The position numbers and the translations under genes were made by a program. Under the pieces are notes generated by a model, which was not told the DNA's origin, did not search any database, and saw only the letters and a list, made by a program, of their open reading frames with translations. From the NCBI GenBank assembly GCA_947095585.1, contig OX352761.1, forward strand, positions 53,804,019-53,868,018: a stretch of DNA of 64,000 nt, written 5' to 3'. The first letter of the stretch is position 1. Each line of letters begins with the position of its first letter. The DNA is from Nephrocerus scutellatus (taxonomy: Eukaryota > Arthropoda > Insecta > Diptera > Pipunculidae). Below, piece after piece: positions 54,190 to 63,423 of this stretch.

Positions 54190-56440
54190 GGCCAGGGTTT
54201 TTTTGTAAAAATAATTTAAAGAATTATGCCCGGTGGCCATATTGTTTTCTTCACAATTAAATTTAGAATTGTTATGCCCAATGGCAACCATATTTGCTTG
54301 GTAAAAATAATTTAAAGAATTATGCCCGGTGGCCATATTGTTTTTTTCAATTTAAATTTTAGAATTATTATGCCCAATGGCAACCATATTTTCTTTGCGA
54401 AATAATTTAAAGTACTATGCCCAATGGCAACAATATTTTTTTTGTAAAAATAATACTAGAATTGTTATGCCCAATGGCAACCATATTTGCTTGGTAAAAA
54501 TAATTTAAAGAATTATGCCCGGTGGCCATATTGTTTTTTTTCAGTTTAAATTTTAGAATTATTATGCCCAATGGCAACCATATTTTCGTTGCGAAATAAT
54601 TTAAAGTATTATGCCCAATGGCAACAATATGTTTTTTTGTAAAAATATTACTAGAATTGTTAGGCCGAATGGCAACCATATTTGCTTGGTAAAAATAATT
54701 TAAAGAATTATGCCCGGTGGCCATATTGTTTTCTTCACAATTAAATTTAGAATTATTATGCCCAATGGCAACCATATTTTCTTTGCGAAATAATTTAAAG
54801 TATTATGCCCAATGGCAACAATATTTTTTTTGTAAAAATAATACTAGAATTGTTATGCCCAATGGCAACCATATTTACTTGGTAAAAATAATTTAAAGAA
54901 TTATGCCCGGTGGCCATATTGTTTTTTTTTTCAGTTTAAATTTTAGAATTATTATGCCCAATGGCAACCATATTTTCGTTGCGAAATAATTTAAAGTATT
55001 ATGCCCAATGGCAACAATATGTTTTTTTGTACAAATATTACTAGAATTGTTAGGCCGAATGGCAACCATATTTGCTTGGTAAAAATAATTTAAAGAATTA
55101 TGCCCGGTGGCCATATTGTTTTCTTCACAATTAAATTTAGAATTATTATGCCCAATGGCAACCATATTTTCTTTGCGAAATAATTTAAAGTATTATGCCC
55201 AATGGCAACAATATTTTTTTTGTAAAAATAATACTAGAATTGTTATGCCCAATGGCAACCATATTTGCTTGGTAAAAATAATTTAAAGAATTATGCCCGG
55301 TGGCCATATTGTTTTTTTTCAGTTTAAATTTTAGAATTATTATGCCCAATGGCAACCATATTTTCGTTACGAAATAATTTAAAGTATTATGCCCAATGGC
55401 AACAATATGTTTTTTTGTAAAAATATTACTAGAATTGTTAGGCCGAATGGCAACCATATTTGCTTGGTAAAAATAATTTAAAGAATTATGCCCGGTGGCC
55501 ATATTGTTTTCTTCACAATTAAATTTAGAATTATTATGCCCAATGGCAACCATATTTTCTTTGCGAAATAATTTAAAGTATTATGCCCAATGGCAACAAT
55601 ATTTTTTTTGTAAAAATAATACTAGAATTGTTATGCCCAATGGCAAACATATTTGCTTGGTAAAAATAATTTAAAGAATTATGCCCGGTGGCCATATTGT
55701 TTTTTTTTTCAGTTTAAATTTTAGAATTATTATGCCCAATGGCAACCATATTTTCGTTGCGAAATAATTTAAAGTATTATGCCCAATGGCAACAATATGT
55801 TTTTTTGTAAAAATATTACTAGAATTGTTAGGCCGAATGGCAACCATATTTGCTTGGTAAAAATAATTTAAAGAATTATGCCCGGTGGCCATATTGTTTT
55901 CTTCACAATTAAATTTAGAATTATTATGCCCAATGGCAACCATATTTTCTTTGCGAAATAATTTAAAGTATTATGCCCAATGGCAACAATATTTTTTTTG
56001 TAAAAATAATACTAGAATTGTTATGCCCAATGGCAAACATATTTGCTTGGTAAAAATAATTTAAAGAATTATGCCCGGTGGCCATATTGTTTTTTTTTTC
56101 AGTTTAAATTTTAGAATTATTATGCCCAATGGCAACCATATTTTCGTTGCGAAATAATTTAAAGTATTATGCCCAATGGCAACAATATGTTTTTTTGTAC
56201 AAATAATACTAGAATTGTTAGGCCGAATGGCAACCATATTTGCTTGGTAAAAATAATTTAAAGAATTATGCCCGGTGGCCATATTGTTTTCTTCACAATT
56301 AAATTTAGAATTATTATGCCCAATGGCAACCATATTTTATTTGCAAAATAATTTAAAGTATTATGCCCAATGGCAACCATATTTTTTTTGTAAAAATAAT
56401 ATTAGAATTGTTATGCCCGTTGGCAACCATATTTTTTGTT
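54190..56440. repeat. hierarchical satellite: ~390-bp higher-order unit of six ~65-bp monomers
   Basis: The monomer is taatttaaagaattatgccc, aatggcaaccatatt, then a variable tttgcttggtaaaaa-type linker. Six monomer variants (cggtggccatattg, ggccgaatggcaacc and others) recur in fixed order every 388-390 bp, giving about 5.5 higher-order units. Minus-strand frames with MVAIGHN-type repeats are by-products of the array, not genes. Confidence 0.92.
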
Positions 56441-57070
56441 GCGCCTCAGGGTTCTCCTGGTCGTACATCATAGCTAACTAATAAATCATATTACGTATAA
56501 AGTGATTCTGGTGGCCTATTTATTTTGCTCGAACACCCCTGGCATGGGTCTTAGCGGGGTTTAAGGGGGTTGCGGAGGGATGGTGAGATGGGGTTGAGTT
56601 TCGTCACTGAGCGGTCGTTCGGGTGACCTAATTCGGCCGTGATTGTTGAGGGGGTTCCATAAATTTGGACCCATGGTAGGGCGGGTAAAGACGCCTGAGT
56701 GGATCATATCACCGGATCCTGAAAACATCATCGTGGTAATCGAGGGGAAGGCTTTCTCTACCGGATGTGCTGGGCAGCACTTCCGTCTTTCCTATCTTTT
56801 CCTTTTTTTTGGTTACTAATGAATAGCACGCACAAATTTTTTTGTATATGTTAGTCGGGGAAAAATTGAGCGGTCCGCCTAATCAAGGACCCACCCCATA
56901 TACGACGAGCTGGCGAAGGTATCCTATTGCGTGCGAAACCGATAGGCAGCTGCTCGACCTGGAATTCGGCGGTGACTTCGATCATCGCTGAAATTCCTGA
57001 ATCCCCTTATGGCCACGCCCCTTTTTGTGGGCTAGAGCATTGAAGGCCAATTGGAGACTTAAATATTACA
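56441..57070 (+). other. 3' part of the 5' LTR
   Basis: More GC-rich than the satellite, with no frame of interest. Ends tggagacttaaatattaca, three bases before the PBS. Confidence 0.5.
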
Positions 57071-57073
57071 AAA

Positions 57074-57091
57074 TGGCGCCCAACGTGGGGC
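57074..57091 (+). other. primer-binding site, tRNA-Lys
   Basis: TGGCGCCCAACGTGGGGC, the complement of the 3' end of tRNA-Lys1,2 (GCCCCACGTTGGGCGCCA). Three bases (AAA) separate it from the LTR end. Confidence 0.85.
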
Positions 57092-58795
57092 CCGAAAAAG
57101 GTCAGTTCTTCGGCTTTCTTTTGGATTCCACAAACTAATTTCATTTTAAATTTTCCTTTGTAGATTAATATGGTATGTCTGTAGGACATTATTTTGATTG
57201 TTTTGGAATAGTATCTGAGTGGCTTGCTGTGAATCGTAGGTGATTTGGACTTTTCGAATACCCGACTTGGCATAACCACTTAGTTTACTGTCTCAAATCC
57301 CTTCTCTATCTTTTGGGTTCTGCCGCGTTCAAAAGATGAAGTTGGATCGACCTATGGAATTGCAGACTTCTTGCTCGTAGCGGATGTTCTGACCAAGGGG
57401 TTCTAGGTTCGTCCTGAGTTCGTGGTAGTTCACAACAACTTCACCTATCAAATTATTACTTTGTGCTCGGTTATTACTTTCGTCTAGATTGATATTCCGT
57501 CCATAGGACATTAACTTGTGTTTGGTGGAGACCATCGGTCAGACTCTTTGGAATTGCGGATTTATTTGACTCTTTTACGAATATCCGACTAAAGACAACT
57601 GTCTGATAAACGCTTAACACCGTTCTGGTGCTAAGAGGGTACTACACCAAAATCCTTATTCTATCTTCTATTTGTTTGACCATGAGCGTTCGTTTTCCCT
57701 TTGGAATCGCAGGAGTCTGCCAAAGGCGGACGTCTTGACCAAAGAACCAACGGTTCGCCTGGTAAGTGAACAGTATCTCTCGTTTCAACTTTTATTTCCT
57801 TTTCAAAGAACTTTTGGCGGTCTCGTGTGTAGTTATGGAAGTCATTCGGAAACGCTGGTGCTCAGTACTGAACGTTAAGTAACGGCGACACCTGACCGAT
57901 GACTTTAGTTATTTCTGCTTGGTAGCACTTTTAGTTCATTTGATTTGTATGACTTAATTACAGATATTAAGACCAATGCTTCCTCATGAAGGATTATTTG
58001 CGTATTGACGAAAATTAGTCGTCTCATTCCTTAGCTACACACAGACTTACTTCAACAGAGTGATGAATGATTCGGATTTTCTTGGAATAACATAAGTGTT
58101 TGTACAGTACGGACGCTCTGACCGAAAAGCATCCGGATTATGTCATTAGGTGAAGTGCTCGAACATTGCTCATGGAATTGCCTGTTATTTTGCGTCGTGC
58201 AAATCTAGCATTTGCAGAGCAATACAGCTTTGGATTATTGGGATATTAGTTCTTTCTCTATTTTAAAACCTTATTTATGCTTCGATGATGTTATATGACT
58301 TAAGACTCAGGTCCTTGTGTGAAGGAACTCAACCAAATCTCACCCCCCCCATCCTTATATATTGTATTTTGTATAAAAACCTGTTTTGTTAGCAATCGGT
58401 ATCGTGAATTATTTCAGTCGCGGAGGATTGATCACGATTCAAGTGCCGAAATTTAAGTTTAAGTATCTTTAGCAACTTTAGGTACCTTTATTTGTACATT
58501 CTACAAAGTTTTGTTGAACTTCCTTTTTTTTTGCTTCTTCGTTAATCTCACGGTTGTACCTCGATCCTAAAGGAAATAAATTCCGTCTTTAGCGGCTAAC
58601 AGCTTAACTACAGGTTTAGTGATAGCTGTTGATTTTGTTTAACACCGCTTTGGTAAAGCGTTCGTAATTTGTTTGAAGCTTGTTTGTCTGAGAACCGCTC
58701 AGAGGTAGTCGATTATTTCTGCTCGCCTGAATTGCTGATTGCTCCTAAGGGAACGTGCTTGACTTTGGGTGTCAAATTAGGCTCGTAGTGTACAA
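57092..58795 (+). other. 1.7-kb leader with degenerate repeats
   Basis: Three related modules lie near 57350, 57698 and 58090: tggaat[t/c]gca..., gcggacgt[c/t][c/t]tgaccaa and a following tccgg/tcgcctgg phrase. A TATA-like cttatatattg and a tttgtataaaaa phrase lie at 58352-58378, and attatttcag at 58410-58419 resembles a splice acceptor. I see no gene before gag. Confidence 0.5.
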
Positions 58796-59494
58796 ATGGC
58801 TACGGTTCGAAGTACGGAGGATTTGACGCGTCTAAATCCTAGTGTGGTCTGTCATGTATGCAAAACGGAGTTGACTCCTGATATTGAAAGTCTGATTTCG
58901 GAATGCGAACATGTCTTCCACAACGTATGCATCACCGAATTTCTGAAGACGGCGACCAAGTGTCCAGTCTGCAAGAGGGAATGCTTGGGTGAAAGTTTGA
59001 AGCCAATTGAGATATCGGTGTTACCAACTCCCAGTGCAATGGTGGAAAGAAGGCGGGTTACCAAACGTACTCCGACCGCCAAGGGAGCAATCCCGAAGAC
59101 TTTGAACACCCGCAGTGTAAGTGCCGGCAGGAAAGGTAATGGCAGGAGACGTAATCCGTTAGACTGGTCAATGAATCGCAGTTCACTAGACACCGGGGCT
59201 AACCCTAATGCTCACCGAAGTCTTGCGGATGACGGTATCTTTTTCGATGATAATCGGCGAATGTCTGGAGTACATCCAATTGGGAATACTGTAAAAAGCC
59301 TTTCAGTAGATGAAGTTAAGGACATGATAAGCGCATCCTTAGAGCGACAGCAGTCCGAAACCATCGACTGCCTGACTAGTAGACTAACGGACCTGGTTAT
59401 CTCCAACGTGCAGCGATGTTTCGAACAATGGAACCCTCAACCCGATCTAGCTCGTGGTAGTCAACCAAGTGCCTATCAACCGCGAATCCTTTGA
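58796..59494 (+). CDS. gag N-terminal part with RING-H2 finger
   Basis: 232 codons from the first ATG after the leader. Residues 19-59 form a RING-H2 zinc finger: C19-x2-C22-x14-C37-x-H39-x2-H42-x2-C45-x10-C56-x2-C59 (CHVCKTEL ... ECEHVFHNVC ... KCPVCKREC). A basic, Arg-rich linker (80-130) and a predicted helix around 170-200 follow. RING fingers usually recruit E2 ubiquitin-conjugating enzymes, which is unusual for gag. The frame ends just after the junction with the next gag part, where capsid sequence seems to be lost. Alternative: a captured host gene exon fused to gag. Confidence 0.75.
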   Translation: MATVRSTEDLTRLNPSVVCHVCKTELTPDIESLISECEHVFHNVCITEFLKTATKCPVCKRECLGESLKPIEISVLPTPSAMVERRRVTKRTPTAKGAIPKTLNTRSVSAGRKGNGRRRNPLDWSMNRSSLDTGANPNAHRSLADDGIFFDDNRRMSGVHPIGNTVKSLSVDEVKDMISASLERQQSETIDCLTSRLTDLVISNVQRCFEQWNPQPDLARGSQPSAYQPRIL

Positions 59495-60011
59495 CGAATA
59501 TTTCGATTCGGTTTCGGTACTAACCAACCGATTGAATAGATCATTGACCGAGAAAGAGTTAATCGAACTTTTATCTCGTAACCTACGACCGGATGTTCGC
59601 CACGAAATCTTGTACCTTAACATCAATTCTGTTGCGCAACTGCGGGATATCTGCCGGAAACGCGAACGTTTCTTGGAGGAAGTCAGCCGTGGTTTTCCTG
59701 GATGGAGAAATCCTCAACCCCGACGTAACATATCTGAGGTGGACGTTGCGTACGGTCCTCCAAAGGAAAATGGTCCGATACCACACGTTAGGAATGAAAA
59801 TGGGGCTGTAGCTGAAGGTGTTGGCCTGGTTTGTTGGAATTGCGATGAACCTGGTCATAGATACGTGGATTGTCTACAAGTTAGACGAATTTTCTGTTAC
59901 GGTTGCGGCGCGGTGAACGTTTTCAAGCCGAGCTGTTTAAAATGTAGGGCGTCGGGAAACTTCCGATCGGGTGTGGCTCAGTTTCGTCAACGAAACCCAC
60001 ACCCCAAGTAG
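59454..60011 (+). pseudogene. gag C-terminal part: capsid end and nucleocapsid
   Basis: In a different frame from the RING part. It begins inside the capsid (ESFDEYFDSVSVLTNRLNRS, ELIELLSRNLRPDVRHEIL), then has a CCHC knuckle CWNCDEPGHRYVDC and a Cys-rich CYGCGAVNVFKPSCLKC. The usual ~100-150 capsid residues before ESFDEYF are missing and the frame changes at about 59455-59480, so a deletion probably disabled gag. It ends with TAG at 60009-60011. Confidence 0.8.
59993..59999 (+). promoter_or_regulatory. candidate -1 frameshift site AAACCCA between gag and pol
   Basis: In gag phase the codons are cgA AAC CCA, an X XXY YYZ heptamer, ten bases before the gag TAG. Pol is in the -1 frame and is open from here on (aaa ccc aca ccc caa gta gat). 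Position and phase fit. CCC in the YYY slot is atypical for eukaryotic frameshifting. Confidence 0.4.
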
Positions 60012-62713
60012 ATACAACCTCGGATAATGTTCCACCAGAAGTCCAGAAGCCCTATGATATTAATGATGAACCGGAAGTTCCTAAAAGCACGCATGTCAAA
60101 AATCTAAACAATACCCAATCCAAACCTCAGTCTACTAAATCCGTCGTATGGCCAATTCTTCCTTATCATGTTCGTCTGGAAAATTACCAGAAAGCCCGAG
60201 CTCGGATCTTTGGAGGGACCAACCCAACGGTGAAGAGAAAGAGTAAGCGCTCCACGCTCAGGATGCGAACATTTTGGAGATCGGTCCATGCAATCTTTAG
60301 CAGAGGAGACGACGTTCGCTCGTACGCAGAGGTCAAATTCTTGAATCGGACTATGCTAGGTCTACTAGATAGTGGGGCTACCATAAGTTGCATAGGCTCG
60401 GGGGTTGCAAAGGAGATTTTGAGTGGTGGTCACAACGTGATTAAGTTTTCCAGTAGTATCAGAACAGCGGATGGGAATCGACAACCAGTTAAGGGAAAAG
60501 TTAAAGTTGATATTGAGTTTCGAGGGCAATTCCGAGAAATCGAATTGTACCTCATCCCGAACCTTTCACAGGAGCTATATCTTGGCATTGATTTCTGGAG
60601 GGCGTTTAACTTAGCCCCGGGAATCATTAGCGAATTACACCAAGGTTCGGAAAGCGATTTGGACCAAGTTGGTAACAGTAAAGCACTAGTTTTGTCGGAT
60701 TGCCAAGCGAGGCGATTGGAAGCAGTTAAGTCACGTTTTCCTTCTTTCGAAAAAGACGGATTGGGAAAGACGAATTTGGTTGAACACGTCATAGATGTTC
60801 AAGATGCAAGGCCAATTAAGCAGCGTCATTATCCAGTTTCCCCAGCGGTCGAGAAATTGATTTTCGCGGAACTGGATGAAATGTTGGGTCTTGGTATCAT
60901 CGAGGAATCCAAAAGTTCTTGGAGTTCCCCGGTCGTGTTAGTACGTCAACCAGGGAAGGTTCGACTCTGTCTAGACTCGCGGAAGGTCAACGCAGTGACG
61001 GTCAAGGACGCATATCCCTTACCACACATTAATGGGATTCTAGGACGATTACCGCCTGCGGAGATTATCTCGAGCTTAGATTTGAAGAAGGCCTTTCACC
61101 AAATTCCCTTGGAATTAGGCTCTCGTGACAAAACTGCTTTCACTGTTCTAAACCGACCACTGTACCAATATAAAGTAATGCCCTTCGGGTTATGTAATGC
61201 TCCCCAGACGCTCTGTCGTCTGATGGATCAAGTAATTCCTCCTCAGCTGAGAGATTTTGTTTTCGTTTATCTGGACGATTTGCTCGTCATTACGGACACA
61301 TTCGATAAGCACATGGTGGTCTTGGAAGATGTCGAAACTCACTTGCGGAAGGCCGGTCTGACAATCAATGTTAACAAAAGTAAATTCTGTTTGAGGGAAG
61401 TTAAGTACCTGGGATATATTGTCGGTAATGGGGTGCTGAAGGCAGACCCCGATAAACTCGTAGCGATTACGGAGTTTCCCATACCAGCGACTGTTCGTCA
61501 ACTAAGACGTTTTCTAGGAATGGCGGGTTGGTATCGACGCTTCATAGCCAACTTCTCAATAGTAACCCATCCCCTCACAGATTTACTCAAAAAGGCAAAA
61601 TCCTTTAATTGGTCAGATGAAGCCAACAAAGCTTTTATCGAATTGAAGGAAAGATGGACTTCCGCACCTGTGTTGGCGAATCCGGATTTTGGTAGACCAT
61701 TTCTCGTGCAATGTGACGCATGTCAGGACGGAATAGGTGGCGTTCTTGCCCAAATTACGGACGATGGCGTTGAACTACCGGTGGCTTTCATGTCCCAAAA
61801 GTTTAACAAAGCGCAAAGAAACTATAGCGTTACGGAACAGGAATGCTTGGCCGTAGTTCTCTGTATAAAAAAATTTCGTGCGTACATTGAGGGGCAAGAG
61901 TTTACTGTTATCACCGACCACGCAAGTCTTCAGTGGCTGATGAGACAAACAGATCTGAACGGTAGGTTGGCGCGGTGGGCCCTGAAACTGCAAGGTTTCC
62001 AGTTTTCGATAAAGCATCGGAAAGGGTCCGAAAACGTTGTTCCAGATGCCCTGTCTCGATTACATTCAAATGAGTTATGTGAATTAAGCATGGTAGGACC
62101 AGAGGTTGACCTAGATTCCTCCGAATTCGATAGCCTCGAATATTTGGGAATCAAGGCAAAAGTCATTGCTAACCAAAATCGGTTACCCGATCTCAAAGTT
62201 GTGGGTAAACAACTGTTCAAGCGCACCGAATACTCCGGGGATAATGCTAATCCAGTCAATGGCACTTGGAAGCTTTGGATTCCGAATTCGCTAACTACTG
62301 AGGTAATTTGTCAAGCTCATTGCGGCTCAACTAGTGCGCACGGTGGCATAGGCAAAACCCTGGAGAAGATCAAGCGTCACTTCTTCTGGCCACACATGCT
62401 CAAAGAAGTCAAAGACTATATATCGAATTGCGAAACGTGTAAATGCACCAAACCCTCTAACGTCATCTTACGTCCACCTATGGGTAAACAGGTACATTCA
62501 GCCCGACCGTTCCAACGGTTGTATATCGATCTGTTAGGTCCTTACCCAAGATCTAGATCTGGAGCAATAGGAATTTTAATCGTTGTCGATCACCACTCGA
62601 AATTTAACTTCTTGAAGCCCATGAAGAAGTTTTGCGCCTCAACTATTGTAGAGGAAGTAGGAGGAATACATTTTTCATACGTTCGGAGTGCCCGAAGTGA
62701 TTGTGTCCGATAA
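59993..62713 (+). CDS. pol: protease, reverse transcriptase, RNase H, integrase N-terminal half
   Basis: Frame open from the gag overlap; the first ATG is at 60230 and residues below count from it. Protease: GLLDSGATISCIG (DSGA 47-50). RT: RLCLDSRKVNAVTVKDAYPL, SSLDLKKAFHQIPL (motif A), YKVMPFGLCNAPQT and catalytic FVYLDDLLVI (~347-350), all intact. RNase H: FLVQCDACQDGIGGVLAQ, TEQECLAVVLCIKKFRAYIE, FTVITDHASLQWLM. Integrase: zinc HCG..H...C..C and first catalytic Asp in LYIDLLGPYP (~767). A one-base shift near 62665 (ttttt) ends the frame. Confidence 0.9.
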   Translation, partial: KPTPQVDTTSDNVPPEVQKPYDINDEPEVPKSTHVKNLNNTQSKPQSTKSVVWPILPYHVRLENYQKARARIFGGTNPTVKRKSKRSTLRMRTFWRSVHAIFSRGDDVRSYAEVKFLNRTMLGLLDSGATISCIGSGVAKEILSGGHNVIKFSSSIRTADGNRQPVKGKVKVDIEFRGQFREIELYLIPNLSQELYLGIDFWRAFNLAPGIISELHQGSESDLDQVGNSKALVLSDCQARRLEAVKSRFPSFEKDGLGKTNLVEHVIDVQDARPIKQRHYPVSPAVEKLIFAELDEMLGLGIIEESKSSWSSPVVLVRQPGKVRLCLDSRKVNAVTVKDAYPLPHINGILGRLPPAEIISSLDLKKAFHQIPLELGSRDKTAFTVLNRPLYQYKVMPFGLCNAPQTLCRLMDQVIPPQLRDFVFVYLDDLLVITDTFDKHMVVLEDVETHLRKAGLTINVNKSKFCLREVKYLGYIVGNGVLKADPDKLVAITEFPIPATVRQLRRFLGMAGWYRRFIANFSIVTHPLTDLLKKAKSFNWSDEANKAFIELKERWTSAPVLANPDFGRPFLVQCDACQDGIGGVLAQITDDGVELPVAFMSQKFNKAQRNYSVTEQECLAVVLCIKKFRAYIEGQEFTVITDHASLQWLMRQTDLNGRLARWALKLQGFQFSIKHRKGSENVVPDALSRLHSNELCELSMVGPEVDLDSSEFDSLEYLGIKAKVIANQNRLPDLKVVGKQLFKRTEYSGDNANPVNGTWKLWIPNSLTTEVICQAHCGSTSAHGGIGKTLEKIKRHFFWPHMLKEVKDYISNCETCKCTKPSNVILRPPMGKQVHSARPFQRLYIDLLGPYPRSRSGAIGILIVVDHHSKFNFLKPMKKFCASTIVEEVGGIHFSYVRSARSDCVR

Positions 62714-63344
62714 CGGCGTACAATTCAGGTCTTCTAAGTTCAATTCACTCCTTTCAAAGTACGGTATACAGCACGTATACACCGCCTTGTATTCGCCACA
62801 GTCCAACGCTTCTGAGCGAGTGAATCGCTCGGTCATCGCGGCTATACGGGCTTACGTCAAGGACGACCAAAGAGACTGGGATAAATGTCTTAGCAGTATA
62901 AGTTGTTCGTTGCGGAGCTCTTATCACTCGTCAATCGGATTTGCTCCCTATTACGTTTTGTTTGGTTTTCACATGGTACACCATGCTAAGGATTATGAAT
63001 TGCTTAGAAATTTGAAGTTGTTGGAGGATCACGATGTGAGCATATCTCCCGAAGACAAATTATTGTCAATTCGAGATAAGGTTGGAGAAAATTTGACCCG
63101 GGCTTATGAGACAAATAAGCGTACGTATGACACACGAAGTCGCAGCGTTGATTTTAAAGTAGGGCAAGAAGTTTTCAAACGAAACTTCGTGCAAAGTAAT
63201 TTTGCCAAAGGTTTTAGCGCAAAGCTGGCTCCATTGTTTTCACCGGCTAGAATCCGCGAGAAAAGAGGAAACTCTTATTACTTCCTCGAAGATAGAGCAG
63301 GTAAACCCCTGGGAGTCTTTCACGCCAAAGATATTCGGCAGTAA
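62688..63344 (+). pseudogene. integrase C-terminal half
   Basis: Continues integrase after the frameshift: second Asp in VIVSDNGVQFRSSKFN, Glu in SPQSNASERVNRSVIAAIRA, then the C-terminal DFKVGQEVFKRNF and SPARIREKRGNSYYFLED region. It ends at TAA 63342. With the frame above it completes a DDE set, but this copy cannot make the whole protein without a frame correction. Confidence 0.85.
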
Positions 63345-63423
63345 ATAATTTAGTTCATTCTACCTTTTTTCAATTGATATCCCGATTTGGAATTTGCGAA
63401 GAAATTCGGTCTATCACTTGTTT

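Larger units (their letters stand above)
52567..57070 (+). repeat. 5' LTR, apparently ~4.5 kb
   Basis: Left border set by the start of identity with 63424 (TGTGATGGTAGAACTC). Right border set by ...AATATTACA just before the PBS. TG...CA ends are formed. Only the first 578 bp can be compared with the 3' LTR. The interior contains a degenerate ~100-bp repeat and the 390-bp satellite. The left border could be truncated, since no purine tract lies right before 63424. Confidence 0.6.

Noticed and set aside
54407..56333. Series of minus-strand ORFs with MVAIGHNNSKFN-type repeats, as a repeat protein
   Set aside because: They occur only inside the 390-bp satellite, start and stop with the repeat period and have no signal, promoter or domain. 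They are by-products of the array.
54190..56440. CRISPR array
   Set aside because: Repeats are contiguous 65-bp monomers without unique spacers, in an insect-type retroelement context.
60104..62265. Minus-strand ORFs opposite gypsy pol
   Set aside because: They are antisense shadows of a frame with intact protease, RT and RNase H motifs.
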